From assembly GCA_039545355.1 (NCBI GenBank), contig BCJJ01000016.1:310001-374000 (forward strand): a DNA stretch of 64,000 nt, written 5' to 3'. A program made the position numbers and the translations under genes. How positions within the stretch are numbered: the stretch's first letter is position 1; the number at the start of each line of letters is the position of its first letter. Positions 1 through 12,281 of the stretch are shown here, piece by piece. The notes below the pieces were generated by a model. That model ran no database searches. It saw nothing but the letters and a program-made list of their open reading frames with translations, and was not told the origin of the DNA. This stretch comes from Trichosporon coremiiforme. Its lineage: Eukaryota; Basidiomycota; Tremellomycetes; Trichosporonales; Trichosporonaceae.

Positions 1-3000
1 TTTTAACTCGAGGTATTGGCTCGCGTTCCGCCCGGAGAAGATTCAAGGTTGAAGGCTTTCGCACGCTCGGCGTGCCGTGCGCTGCCTGTCCCCGGTAAGC
101 AGCCGGGTAGGAGAAGGCGTGTAGTCTCGTGGAGTGATGCGGGGTAAAGTGCGGCGGGCACGGGGTGCTCACGGGTAACGTCAGAGCAACACGGGCCTCG
201 GGCTGCGTGGTCTCGGAGTCGGAGGAGCCGGAGAGCGCCGGGCGATGACGTTGGAGCACCGAGAGAGTCGGGGAGCGACGACGAGGACGGACGACGTTCG
301 AGCGATAAAACGCTTCAATTCACCCTTTCTTCGTCAGATCACCCGAGCTCTCTGTCGGCACAGAGGAAACGGCGACCCCTTGACCTTGTTCCTGCCCGCT
401 GCGCCTTGGGTCCTTTAGGTCCCTTTCATTGCAAACCCCTTGGCACGGCCGGCTGCTCACTTCAGCTCACCTGTTCGCCACGTCCCAGCTTCTTGACCCC
501 TTGGGCAATATGGGAAGGTTATCTTTAGATGCACTGTGAGCTGTTACCCCGCACATACATGCTTAAATGGTCAAATGTGGCGTCACCTGCGGGTTTCCGC
601 AAGTCGCTTTCTGGCGGAGCACTACAAGCACCTGGCCAGCACTTGAGCTTTGCTCGTGGGGTCAGGGGTTTTGGGTTTAAGCCTCCCAGGCGGATCTTCG
701 CCGTGGATACTAGCTCAGCATCCTGCCTCTGCATGTGCGACGGAAATTCAAAACTCTGACGGCCTCTGCAAGTGTTCGAGACGATCAGCCTCGTTCTTTA
801 AACGGCTCAGAGACGATCGTCCGTTCGCTCTGTCGTTTCCGTAGCGGTGTCCATCTGCTGAGCTTCTATCCTGGGATGATTTAGAGCAGGCGCTGACGCT
901 CCCTGCGCCAGGCTGATCTGACTGCCGGCCCTTGATGGCCTCCTCAGCTGCATGTGGGGAAGTGCCTCGACGCGGTACGAGGAGGGAGTGATGATTTGCA
1001 GGTAGCACAGCGGAGCTTTTCCACTCGGTTTGTCGCCCCAGGTCCAACCTCAGCTGAGCACGTCAGACCCGAGAAACCGGCATGTTGGCTCTGTAGGCAT
1101 GTTCAAGCATGTCGCGAGGGAGCCTAGGCGCACCTGTTCCCGACCAGCCCGTGGACTGCAGGATGAAACTCTGGCCAAGGGTCCTCGGCGCCTCACGCAC
1201 TGTAAGGGACCAAGCGGCGGCAGGGTAGGGCACAGTCGTGGGTTCATGAGCATTTCCGGGTCCCTCGGTCCTTGAAGTCCTGGGTGTCCTGAATGTCCTG
1301 ACGTCCTGACGTTGAGGTCCGTGTGGTCAGTGTGCTATCACTAGATTACCAGCTAGGACGACTGCCGCGCCTGGCCCGAGAGCAAAGGGGTCCGAGCAGC
1401 AGTGCTCGGAGGAACGGCTCATGCGATTTGCCTGATATGACTTTGACCGCGCGCCAGTGCTCAGACCCAAGAGCAGAGTTGCCCAGGCTGTCTGACGAAG
1501 CACCAAGCAGGCACACAACTGCTGCTCCAGCTCGTACCTCCTTGTTGCTGGTGCATATAGCCCCGGGACGTAAAGATTCGGCACGCATAGCTCAACGCTG
1601 ACACCGAGTTACGTATCGTTCCCCATACTTGACTACCTCGCTGTTAGAGTCCCATTCCACCGCTCCACGCTGAGGATCCGAAACTAGACACTGGCGGGCT
1701 TCAAATCGACATCCCCAGTGGTCCACCAACGGTACATTACCACACACGCCGATCATCCTTCGACATCTCTTCTCCCAATAGCCGTGCCCGGGGATTATTT
1801 CGCCAAACTCGGGACAGACGATCACTTGCGACAACTCATCAGTGACAAACTACCGCGGTAGCTTTACGGTTACTGCCCTAGACCGGCGGGGCAGATCACA
1901 GTCGCACGCCTTGTACCTCGCGCTCTCGCTCGCCCTTCCTCTCGCCGGCGTTCCGACAGTGATCAGACCAATCTCGCTCGGCTGATCGATAGGCTATAGG
2001 CTCCCCTCGACTTACGTTCTGCCACGCAAAAGTGAGGGACGTACGAACCTTTCGAAGGAGTACGCACGTCCACATAAAGATCACCCAAACCCACTGGACC
2101 CATCGCTCGGCCTACCTCCTGTCTCACATCACACTTGCCGTACGTACTACGCACCCTGCCCAGCGTAGCCTAGCATAGCGCGGACAAACCCCAGAACCGG
2201 GACCTGACACTCGCTTGTCGTTGGGGACAGCTGCACGCCCGGCTCAGCGTTCCAAGATCTAGCGACACACATCGTCCACCGATACTTCCATCTACCGTTT
2301 GTGTTATCCTGCATCACGCGCGCGCAGCAATCGTCGCCCACGACACGACGACGGCGGTGAATACAGCACACAGCCCAGACGGACGGCAGCTCTCACACTG
2401 GACTAGTTGTTAGGTCGCCGCTGTGACACCGATCGAGCTTGCCTTTGCGGATATCGTTCGACTCAATACCACCTTCGACTGAATTGAAGACCGGCTGGCG
2501 AAATCGTTCTAATACTCGAAACCGGTTCTCGTCCGAGTGTTCCAGTCGACACAAGGCACAAGATCGACATCTTGTCTTATCAAGTGCTAGTGAAGCGTGA
2601 CAGCTTTGTTCGACATTCCCAGGACGATCCATCGCGGCGAGCTCAACATCCGACATCCGTTTCGTCCATTCCACCCTTGTTCCAAACACGAGCGTCCCAC
2701 GAACCCACCGACAAACGTCACTAGCATCTTGGTTGACCCGAAGTGCAGCCCTGATCAGCTGATCCGAACAGATTAGTTGCACTAAACAGCGGCCATCAGC
2801 CCTCGCCTCAGCGACACAGGTGGCCCGTTGGTACCCCAACTCCTGACCGTGCGTAGCGCGACCCAATTCGGAGCGTAACCGTGGTGGTCGATCGTGGGTG
2901 CCCAGGTCTGAGAGCCGACAGCCAAAGCCGACGAACCGCCCAACCGGCCGATTGATTAGCACACAAAAAGATCAGAGCCGGCCCAGAAGTTCAGCTCTTG

Positions 3001-3055
3001 AATAAACAAACTACAACACCACCCACACTCCTACGCGAGGCGTACGAAGGACGCA
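1..3055. other. Stretch without a supportable gene
   Basis: I found no reading frame with family motifs, splice-consistent exon chains or codon bias like the neighbouring genes. The longest open frames here (for example minus strand 2393-2962) begin at non-ATG codons and match nothing I recognise. A short run near 1270-1315 repeats the word gtcctga several times. The left end may be the promoter side of a gene outside the window. Confidence 0.6.
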
Positions 3056-5013
3056 ATGTTCCTTCTCCCGACACCGCCAATTACGCCGCGCAAGTTTGGG
3101 TCCGGCGGCCTCTCCAACTTGCTGGCACCGCCGACACCGCGCGTCTCTGACCCGAGACCGACGACAACACGCCGCCTTAGCGATGGCGAGCTGGTCAGGT
3201 ACCTCCCTGCGCGCACTGAGGGGCGCGGTGACCTGTGAGTATGCCTATGATTGAGGTGCGATTGCGACAGAAAATTGCATGCGGCCATGCGGGGCTCATG
3301 AAAGCCCATTCGGGCCATGGGGGCTATGCCTTGCATCAACTCGCTCGATGCTCTGATTACGTTCAGTCATACGCGATGGCCATGTTGCAGGCAGTGGAGA
3401 GAGCTCGGAGCTGTGGCGAAGGAGGGCGCAAGGACGTGTTTCAGCTTGTGTTGTGGCGTCTTGCTGACCTCAGATATGTCCACCAAGTGATCCTCGGGCG
3501 AAGTTCACTGCTCTCCCAGCCCCGAGTCCGACTAGCATGGGCGATCCTGCTCGCAAGGCACCCATTATTGGCGGCTAGGATTCAAGCGCGGTCCTACACA
3601 CAGACGTCGTTCTTGCACGCCTCCCCCACCTCGATCGATCTCGCCCTAGCACGGGCAGATCAGCAACTGACTTACTTGCCAGAGTGTCAGACGGATCTGG
3701 TCGATGCCTTCTTGCACGGGCCGCGGACATTGAACGCGGATACGAGTGCCGTGCTCGTTGTGCGAACTTTGCCCCGGGACGGAGAGCGATTACGAACGGG
3801 AGAACGGATTTACGAGCTCCTACTGTGCGCGGCGCCATACGCCTCGACTCCTTCCGGATTGCACGCCGTCATGGCCGAGCTGCACTCTCTTCTCCGGACA
3901 CGGGACCTGACCAGTCTTCTGCTTTACGAGCTCGCCCACCCTGCTCCGTTCCCGAGTGCGCTCGACGCAGCGCCGCTGACGCCATTGCAACACGCGGTCG
4001 GTGCAGTGCTGTACGCGCACGACTGCTCGGGACCCGGGGCCCAAGCGTTTCCTCACAACCTCGGGCCATCACGGCACTTCTCCTCCGACCCCCTCGAGCG
4101 AGAGTTCGACCCACGGACAACAGAAAGGATACACGCCCGCTGTCGGGAAAGAGGGACCGAGTTCGTCCACGTGCTCGTGTACCTTGCCGCTGCGGCGTTC
4201 GGCTCACAAGTGTACGACCGCGGAACACCGACACTGATCGAGCTCCCGACACCATATACGTCCCCGCTCCCCCAGTGCTCGCCGACACCGAGCATGACCA
4301 GCGACTCTGACAGCAGCGTGTTTTCAGAAGAGGAAGTGAGCAACCCTGTGCTCGTGAGCCAATTTGCGCCGAAGTGCGCAGAGACGATATGGGCCAAAGC
4401 GGCCGCTCTGACGAGGCGGGAACGGAAGCAGCACACGACCTTGCGGCAGCTGGCTAAGTTTGCTGCTGCTGCCAAGGCGGAGGTGCAGGACTGTATCCGG
4501 AGTGCGAAGCGGGAGGACGAGAGCAACCCCGGTCTCGGGCTGGTAGGGTTCAGCATGCCGAACCGCCCTGCGCCGGTGCCCGAATGTTCCGAGGAGGGAT
4601 GCACATCGCCCACTACTTCCACATTCGGTTCTTCAACACCAGGCGATACCGGTCACGGATCCGTGTCACGACAAGAGAAGCGGAGACGGCGAGCCTCCCC
4701 GCTCCTCGGCATCCAGAACCTCGGCTCCCTCGACGCCCTGTACGCCCCCGACATCGAGGGTCTGGTCGATGGCCTGCAGGTCCGTCGCATGTCGACAGGG
4801 AAACGACGGAGCGGCGTGCTCCTGTACTACTTCGAGTTTGGGGGACGGGTCACGCTCAGTGTCTCGGCGGACGAGGGGTATGAGCTGCGCCGGTGGTGGG
4901 ACGAACTGGGCGCGTTGATCGACGACATGTTCGCCCCGCCTGAGGAGCCGCCGACACGGCTCGAGTGGGGAGGCATGGTTGAGCCGCCGGACGTGCTGGA
5001 GGCTGACTGGTGA
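3056..5013 (+). CDS. Condensation/acyltransferase-fold protein, probably lacking the catalytic motif
   Basis: Exons 3056-3234 and 3474-5013 give about 572 residues; the intron has a GTGAGT donor and a gctgacctcag 3' end and keeps the frame. Just after the junction the sequence WAILLARHPLLAARI is the helix seen near the N-terminus of condensation-domain and BAHD-like/fungal acetyltransferase proteins, and the C-terminus (FEFGGRVTLSVSADEG) matches the late beta-strand region of that fold. Where active members carry HHxxxDG, this protein reads CAAPYASTPSG, so acyl transfer is doubtful. Ser/Thr-rich and charged segments lie in the middle (about residues 290-430). The frame is also open through the 239-nt intron, so a longer N-terminally different form starting inside it is possible. 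Convergent with TRP4. Family assignment is inference from fold-like motifs. Confidence 0.65.
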
Positions 5014-5555
5014 TGGCCCACCGCTCACTGTTGCGAGAACAACAGTGTGAAGCCTAGTTTGGTAGAGGCAATGCCACTCCAATGTCACAGTCTGCCAAGT
5101 GGCATGCCCTAAGCATGTCACAGTCATACCCACCACTGCGGATGCCACCGCAGCCCACTCTCCTAACCCTACATACACCTCCGGCTCCGATTTCAGCCGT
5201 CTGGTGCGGCATGCAGCTGCGATCAGCAAGATGACGACTTTAACGATGCCACGAAGCAAGGCGACAAACTGTACGACCAAACGACGAACACTTTCAGCAT
5301 GCAAACAAACACACGCACAGTTCAAATCACAACACAATCTAGCATTTATATCATCCTGCGGAGGGGGTCGAGCGCCATAGATACATATAGTTCTTTTATG
5401 ATGTACTACTCCTCCCCTTCGCCTTCACCTCATGCTGCCCATCGTCTGCGCGGCAGACCTTATCGAGCTACTAATCCAAGAAAGCCTACGGACATGGAAG
5501 AGGGATTGGGCAGGCAGCCCACGTATACCGAGAATCAGCTGTGCGGGGAACACGC
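5014..5555. other. Convergent 3' intergenic region
   Basis: This holds the 3' ends of the condensation-fold gene and TRP4. Nothing coding is seen. An AT-richer stretch around 5320-5410 probably carries the polyadenylation signals of both transcripts. Confidence 0.5.
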
Positions 5556-7195
5556 CTAGGGCGCCTCCTCCGCGAGCGGCTTGGCGGGGATATTTCCCGG
5601 GCTGCCGGGAGACGAGCCGAAGACGGGGCTCCTCGAAGCGCCGAAGGCGGGCGATCCGTAGCCTGAGTTCCGGCGCGAGTGGAGCCACGCCTTGACGAAA
5701 CCGTTGCGGGCGGCGACACCTCCGTCGTCCTCCGGCGCGGGGGGGAGGTCGAGACCCTTCTCGCCCATAGCACGCTTGCTCATGTCGCGGAAACCGTCAA
5801 AGGCGGCGCGGGCACCTCCGGACTCGATCGACTCGCGCGCAATAGCAACACCCTCCTTCCAAGTCGCCGCGCGACCCGAGATGTGCAGGAGCGCAGCTGC
5901 GTTAATCAGGACGTAGTCCTTGATCGCCTCGAGCGAGGGTGCGTTCTCGTCCGCCGGAGAGGCGAGATGCGGCGGCGGAGCGGAGTTGTCGAGAATCGAG
6001 TTGAAGGTGAGAGCGTTCTCGTCGGGCGTTCCTCCCTTAACGCTGCTGAGGGGGTGGAGAGGAAGGCCAAAGTCGCGCTCGGGGTGAATCTCTCCCGGCG
6101 TGATCTTGCCGTTCTCGAGGCGCCAGATCTGATGTCAGCTAACGAGAAGGAAAGGAACAGCTACACAACAGCCGCGCATCTGAGCTGGCCGCTCTGCAGC
6201 CTGCACGCTGCCTCTCCGCGCTCTTCGAGCGACCGAAGCTCCACTCACCCAGGTCGGTCCGGCAATCGAAATCTCATCAAGTCCCTCGCAACCACAGACA
6301 ACAAGCGCGCGCTCTACGCCAAGTAGGCGCAGAACCTCCGCGAAGGTGTCTCCAAGCTCGCGCTTCGCAACACCGAGCACCATACGCTGCGGGCGCGCCG
6401 GGTTGATGAGCGGTCCGAGGACATTGAAGATTGTTCGGAAGTTGAGCTGGCGACGAATCGGCGCGATGTGCGCAAGCGCCGGGTGGTAGTGGGGAGCGAA
6501 AAGGAAGAGGAAGGGGGAGGCGGGGAGGAACTTCGGCACCTCCTCGACGGGGAAGGAGAGACGGCAGTCGAGAGAGATCAGCAGGTCGGCTGATCCGGAG
6601 GTCGAAGTGGCGGCTCGGGAACCGTGCTGTCGTTAGCTCAACCACAACGCCTCAGATCGAAGACACGAGCAGGGAAGGCAAGCAATCATGACCGAGATAC
6701 AAGCATCGAAGACCAGCCTGTAGCTCTTTGGTTGCCCACCCCTGATTGTTCACTCACCTTCGCGACTCGCACGCCTGCACCGGCGACGACGACAGCGGCA
6801 GTCGTGGAAACGTTGTAAGTGTCCCATCCGTCACCTCCAGTACCGACAATGTCGACGATACCCCTGTATCCGTCACCCTCGGTGTCCGAGTCCTTGTAGT
6901 CCCAGTTGCCGTGGGTGAGATCAGGTGCCGGCGTGTCCTTCTGGGGCATGTGGTGCTCGACGGTGAGGGCGTGCTTCCTGAGAACAGCAGCACAGGCGGC
7001 GACAATCTCGGCGCTACTGTCCATACCGGACAGGGTGAGCGCGGTCAGGAAAGCGCCGGCCTGGGCGGGAGCCGAGGCGTTGAGAGCGAGGTGCTCGAAG
7101 GCTTCACCGCAGTCATCGGCGGTGAAGTCTCGGGGGCTTTGCAGGAACTTCTTGAGCAGGACCTTGAAGGTTTCGGGGGAGAGTCCGGTCGCCAT
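5556..7195 (-). CDS. TRP4: Anthranilate phosphoribosyltransferase
   Basis: Exons 7195-6758, 6626-6249 and 6128-5556 (minus strand) encode about 462 residues. The enzyme joins anthranilate to PRPP in tryptophan synthesis. The PRPP loop [14 protein letters not shown] lies at about residues 118-131; the [15 protein letters not shown] segment spans the first splice junction (about 146-160) and confirms it; the third conserved block is [11 protein letters not shown], followed by [12 protein letters not shown] just before the second junction. Introns end in ctaacgacag and ctgacatcag. The protein is longer than bacterial TrpD (about 330-340) through a Gly/Ser/Pro-rich C-terminal tail. The start at 7195 is the first ATG consistent with the family N-terminus. 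Divergent from the polynucleotide kinase gene, 322 bp away. Confidence 0.95.
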
Positions 7196-7517
7196 CCTGA
7201 GAGGTTTGCGGAGAGGGACGGTGGTCGTGGAGAGTGTGAAGACAAGGTAGGACCTGAGTGCTGAGCTTGACGACGTGCTCTCGTTGCCGACCAACCAACC
7301 ACCTCCCGATCTGGACGAAGATCCCCCGCGTAGGCCGGCCGTTCTCTGCGGAGCTCGATTGAGTCGAGATAAAGACCACGTGGAGGTACGTTTTGCTCCC
7401 GTTCAACATGGCTGACCCAGGGCGCATCGACCTCCACCGGAGTCGACTAACCCGGACGCGCGAGGAAGGCACCTCAACAACATCGACCGTGCACTCGCCG
7501 TCGCCAACGCGTCCACC
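7196..7517. other. Divergent promoter, TRP4 / polynucleotide kinase
   Basis: The 322 bp separate two start codons on opposite strands. No clear TATA box is seen and no coding frame is supported. Confidence 0.5.
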
Positions 7518-9035
7518 ATGGCTCAGAAGAGGGCCTCCAGCGGGTCCCTCCCGCCCGCCAAGAAAAGTAAGCTGACTCGATGTCATTTTGCGAGCTTACC
7601 CTAGTCCACTCTTTCTTCTCTCAGAACGGTGCTAACGGGTCGACCGATATGGCGAACGGATCTTACCAGAAGGCGCCTTCGTCGCTGCTGCACTACCAGC
7701 ACCTCGACCCGCTGAAGGAAGCGAAGGAGAAGAAAGAAAAGGTGTCGCTCGTCCTGTACGATCTTGACGGCACTCTGATCAAGCCGCGCAACAACGGTCG
7801 CTTTCCTAAGAACAGAGAAGACTGGACGTGGTGGCACACCTCAGTCCCCGCACGCTTGAAGGAAGAGGCAGAGGCAGGGAAGCACATTATCATTCTGTCC
7901 AACCAAGGTGTCACGGATAAAAAGTGGGTATAGCTGCCGGCCCCTTGTACAACCGAGCTAACTTCAGACTCGTCGAGTGGAAGGCCAAGATTCCTCTCAT
8001 CGCCGCCAAGGTAGCTGCCCCCGTGCTCTCGAAGCTGATAACAGCAGCTCCCCAACGTTCCTTTTCGTGTGCTTGCTGCGACGAAGCGGGATGTTTACCG
8101 CAAGCCGCGCACGGGCATGTACGACCATGTCGTGGACCTGTATCGGGAACAAGGCGTCGAGATTGGTGAGCTAATGACCAAGTCTGTAGCAGCTGACAGC
8201 AGACTTCGACGACTGCGTATACGTGGGAGATGCTGCCGGGCGTGTCGACGCACGTGGACGTAAGATTGACCACGCGAACACGGACTTCACGATGGCGCTG
8301 AACGCGGGGCTGCGATTTGCGACGCCCGAGGAGCATTTCTTCGGGAAGAAAGTCGCCTACCCTAACCCGCCGGCATCCTTTCGGCCAGACCTAGCGGACT
8401 GTGAGTGCTCGCGAACGGCACTGGAAGCTGACGACAGTGCCGCTCGTGACTCCTGCGAACAAACCGATTACGAGCAACAAGACCGAGTTGGTGGTCTTTG
8501 TCGGACCACCGTGAGTTGTAGACAGCCCTCCCCGGATCACAACTGACATCCAGTGCTTCGGGCAAGACGTCGTTCTACCGGCGGTACTTTTCCGACCATG
8601 AGCACGTGAACCAGGACACGCTGGGCAACCGTGACCGCTGCCTGAAGGCTGCACGCGAGGCGCTTCAGGCGGGCCGCTCCGTCGTCGTCGACAACACGAA
8701 CCGCGACCGCAAGACGCGCAAGCTCTACGTCGAGCTGGCAAAGGAGCTGGGCGTTTCGGCGAGGTAAGCTATTTGTTCTGGCAGAGCTAACCTCCAGGCT
8801 GTTCAACTTCGCCGTAAGCACCGACCTCGCGCACCACAACAACGCGTACCGCGCCTTCTACGGGCCGGACGACGAGCCGAAGCGCGACTTCCTCCCCGGA
8901 CTCGCGATCAACAGCTTTGGGTCCGCGTACGAGGCGCCCGATGCGACGGAGGGCTTCAAGGAGATCCGCACGGTCAACTTTGTCTGGGAAGGGACGGACG
9001 AGCAGAAGAAGAAGTGGATGAGGTACATGGACTGA
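7518..9035 (+). CDS. pnk1: Bifunctional polynucleotide 3'-phosphatase / 5'-kinase
   Basis: Eight exons: 7518-7566, 7605-7923, 7968-8010, 8048-8165, 8203-8400, 8438-8510, 8554-8763, 8798-9035, about 415 residues. The protein processes DNA strand-break ends (3'-phosphate removal, 5'-OH phosphorylation). The N-terminus is Lys/Pro-rich (PPAKK) followed by HSFFSQ, which resembles a PCNA-binding type motif. The HAD phosphatase motif YDLDGTL is at about residues 68-74, SNQGVTDKK is motif II, and VGDAAGR is the distal motif. The kinase Walker A GPPASGKTS is at about 265-273, split by intron 6, and VVVDNTNRD follows. No FHA domain is present, as in fungal enzymes. Exons 4 and 5 both have tandem NAG acceptors that would add one residue without changing the frame. 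The first intron is only 38 nt; using its other possible 3' end breaks the frame. Confidence 0.93.
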
Positions 9036-10409
9036 GCGCCAGTAGCTGGGCGAGTGTGTAGATTTGGCGGTCAGCAGCGCAGTGTCTGGTGCCGAGTGGA
9101 GGGTGTGCGTAGAGTGCGTGTGCATAGAGCCATGGAACACAGCCAACGGCGAGCCTAGAACGCGTAGAGGCAGCTGCCGAACATGCCGAATAGTAGAACT
9201 GTAGAATAGTGTCATGCATCATGTAGCATAGCACTGCCTGGTCTGCTGGCGGAATCCGGGAACAGATGTCCGGATGCATGGGGTGCATGGGACGTCTTTA
9301 GCACCAACATAGTGTAATGATAGCGCGCTCTTGGCGTCTCCGCGGACGTAGTGTGTATCTGGGTAGCGTATAGTGTGCGGAGTGTGCATCTGTCTACGCG
9401 AGCCTGTTCTCGGGGAAGAGTTCCTTTTCAGCAGGTATGCCCAGAAGTGGAACGATTCGACAGCGACTTGGTTCTGGCCGTTCTGGGTTTAAAACCTCAG
9501 CCCACCTAAACATGCCATGACGGGAGATCTAATCGGATCGACCGAGGCGCCTCGACCGGCCGACTGGTTAGTCCAGTTTAGTAGCTCAAGCAAGACCAGG
9601 AACCTCGGGACAGACGACGCCACCGGTGTGGTTCATGGAACAGAGCAATGTTGCATGTGTAATGGAATCGCAATCATGGATGAAACCTGTGGCTTGCGCT
9701 GCGCGTCTTGCGGGTTTGTTTCTGACCCGATGTACCTTTGTGTCTCCCGATACTGACCAGGCTGCACACTGGAGGTTGCATAGAGAGATGAGCTGTTCGG
9801 AGAGTTTGCCGCCGCCGAGCCGGTGCCGCGCTGCGCAGCATTGCCCGTTGCAAGAGTTCTGGCAGTTCTTACTCTTCCGGGTTTGCGCGGGGGACGGAAT
9901 GCACGCAGTGTCAAAGTCCGAAAGCAGCAGCCAGAATTACAGTTCAGCCCCCCAGTTCCCCATCCCGGCGTACGGCGACGCGTTATGCGTCATGTGGTCA
10001 CATGCCAACTTGGGCTCCGCGCCCGTCAGGGGTGCTGGGGGTGCCAAGTGGAGCTTAGTATTTAGCCTTGGGACTATTTGAGGAATGGTAATTGGATTAG
10101 GTGCGGTGTTGATCTGGTGGGGAGGGCGGGGTTGGGGACAGGGCGCAGGCGCGCAGGGCGCAATAGCAGACCAGTGCGAGGGCAATCTCATGGGGAGCCA
10201 GGAGCCCAGGACCTGCCAGTGGCGCGCAGCAGACCGTGCGTGCGGCCAACGACTGGGCCATACTGGGCCGTTGTGGACCACTCTTGGGGTTGGGGCACAA
10301 GGGTTAGTCAACGACGCCAGTGCATGCATCGAAGAGTCGGAGCAACATATGAACAGCGGGTCGTTGCATCGTTGCATCCTCATCTTCGTCCACAAACACT
10401 GCACTGCAC
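9036..10409. other. Stretch without a supportable gene
   Basis: This is the 3' flank of the polynucleotide kinase and the upstream side of the next gene. A 79-codon ATG frame at 9517-9756 contains a few CxxC pairs but shows no splice context or family match. Nothing else is supported. Confidence 0.5.
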
Positions 10410-11136
10410 TTGCTCGCCACTGCGCCGCTGCGTTCTCAGCGCACCACACCGCGACCTACACCAACTGAACGCGACCACCCACCGTCCTCCACCTCTCCGA
10501 CCTCCGACGGAGACACCCCATCCAGCCCTCCGGCAGGCTTCGTCGCTCGTCGCTCAGCGCGCGACCCGGCCACTGGCCAAGTAACGACAATAACCTCCCT
10601 CAGCGTCCTCCCCGCGCCTGCCGCTGCGCCAGCCGGCGTGGTCGAGCTCCGCCCCGTCTCGCCACTAGGCAAACTGAAGCCGTTCGCGTTTGAGCCACTG
10701 GAGCCCCTCTCCTTTGACCTCGACTCGGACCCGAGCACGACGCATTCCTTCGACTCCCTGTCGCTCGACCCCGCACCCTTTCTCTCCTCCGCCTCTGGGT
10801 CTGAGGTCTGTCTCAGTGGTATGAGCACGCTGAGCGCGCCGATACCCCTTGCGCTTGGGATGGAGATTGGAAGTCTGGGCGAGCTGGACAATATCGGTGT
10901 CGGGATACGGGGGTTGCATAAGAAGCCGACGCGGTTGCTTGTGAGTATGACGTTGCCACGGGAGGGGGCCAGGCAGCTGGCTCACGGTTGGGGAGCTCGA
11001 GAAGCTGCGGAGGGGTTTGAGGGTTGAAGCTGACAAACAGTTACTCGGGAGTATCTCCGCCGCACTGGGGACGGCGTTCCTCCTCGCGCGCGTGCCGATC
11101 CAGAGCGTCGAGGAACTCTGGGCCGTGCCGTGGTAG
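10410..11136 (+). CDS. Unknown protein, 5' end unresolved
   Basis: Two exons, up to 10940 and 11041-11136, joined in phase 0 by an intron with GTGAGT donor and ctgacaaacag end. The predicted product is about 208 residues: Pro/Ser/Thr-rich N-terminal half, then FDLDSD and FDSLSLDP, and a C-terminal LLLGSISAALGTAFLLARVPI stretch, which could be a membrane or amphipathic helix. The frame is open from 10353 but has no ATG before 10821, so either a 5' exon is missing or translation begins at 10821. 10410 is only a nominal start. I do not recognise the family. The opposite strand is also open over 10436-10891, but without splice support. Confidence 0.5.
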
Positions 11137-12281
11137 GACGATAGCGACGTCACGCGAGTGACTCCCCCAACGATCCGACGAGCTAGTTTCTCGGCATGAT
11201 CGTTATCGACATCCCCACAGGCCCTGGGATGACACATCTCGACATGACAGGAGATCAGAAGTAGAAGGAGTGGCGAGGATTAGAACCGCAAGAAGAGAGA
11301 AGAGAGGAAAAGAAGGAGAGCGCCGCGCGCTCCCAGCTCAGCAGTCCCCGCACGCACACAAATCTGTACGACGATTGTTTCTGTGTCCACATCGTATATT
11401 CCTAGTGTTTTGTTCAAATGTAGCATTATATGTCCCCGTCCAATCGTGCACAATCCTGCAATCTCCCGAACTTGTCCCGGCGCACTGGTCCTTGTTGACA
11501 ATAATGTTGCTCCGCAAGGAAACGATTGGTGGAGACATGCCCGCCCACCTCCACCCAAACCTCCACCATCGACAACCCGCGATGTCGGCCAGCGTAGATC
11601 ATTAATCAGCCCACCTATGTTCCGGACCCGTCGCCCAAGCCTTGCAAGCCTTGCATGCCTCGCACAAGTCGCCGATGTCGCATGTCCCAGAGGCTGACAA
11701 GTGAGGCGGCGAACAACGCCAGCGCGGGCGGGCAGCCATTTGCGGGGCCTCACGAGCGGTTATGTCCGGGGCGCTGATACCACACAACCTGCGACAGGGC
11801 GTGCCTTGTCCGGGCCGGAGATGCGGATCTCACATGATCGCGGTTGTTCCTCACACTGTACCCATCTTGCTCGTGTGCCGTGTGCCAGCAAGGTGTGCAG
11901 GTGGGCATGACATGCTGGCGGGAGGTAATGGCCCGTTCTCAGCCACTGCGTTCCAGCCGTACCGGCGGACATGCCTTCCGGCTCAGCGCGGCTAGACATG
12001 GGAATGACACAGCTTCGAAGGGAATATGTACCCCGCCTTTCTTGAGAGACGTCCTCCATCCTTCGTCCTCGTCACTGACATATCACCGTTTGGCTGACGG
12101 TGCTCATCAGCTCATCAGCTCCATCAGCCCCATCAGCCCCTCGTCTCCTCAGCTCATCAGCTCACCAGTTCACGCAACACACACAGCTGTCGACCCCGAG
12201 TTCAGCTCTCCCACTACTCGAACCCCCTAACCCTCGCTCACTCGCCCCCGTCTCGCTCCGCTCGAGTCGGGCTTCGCAACG
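11137..12281. other. Long upstream region of the dihydroxyacetone kinase gene
   Basis: No coding frame is supported. Around 11640-11670 the word gcaagccttgca/gcatgcct recurs, and a short tandem repeat lies at its 3' end (listed separately). The length (1.1 kb) could hold regulatory sites, but none is identifiable by eye. Confidence 0.5.
12098..12170. repeat. Short imperfect tandem repeat (ctcatcagc)
   Basis: The words ctcatcagct, catcagcccc and ctcatcagct recur about seven times in 70 bp, immediately upstream of the dihydroxyacetone kinase start. It is CT/CAG-rich, in the 5' UTR or core promoter. Seen directly; any function is unknown. Confidence 0.7.

Noticed and set aside
2393..2962. 189-codon minus-strand open frame
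   Set aside because: It begins at GTG, has no family motif, no splice context and an amino-acid composition typical of a random frame.
9517..9756. 79-codon plus-strand frame with CxxC pairs, zinc-ribbon-like
   Set aside because: The cysteine spacing fits no zinc family I know, and no flanking exons or homology support it.
10436..10891. Open minus-strand frame opposite the unknown gene
   Set aside because: It mirrors the Ser/Pro-rich coding strand (an antisense shadow) and lacks splice-supported continuation.
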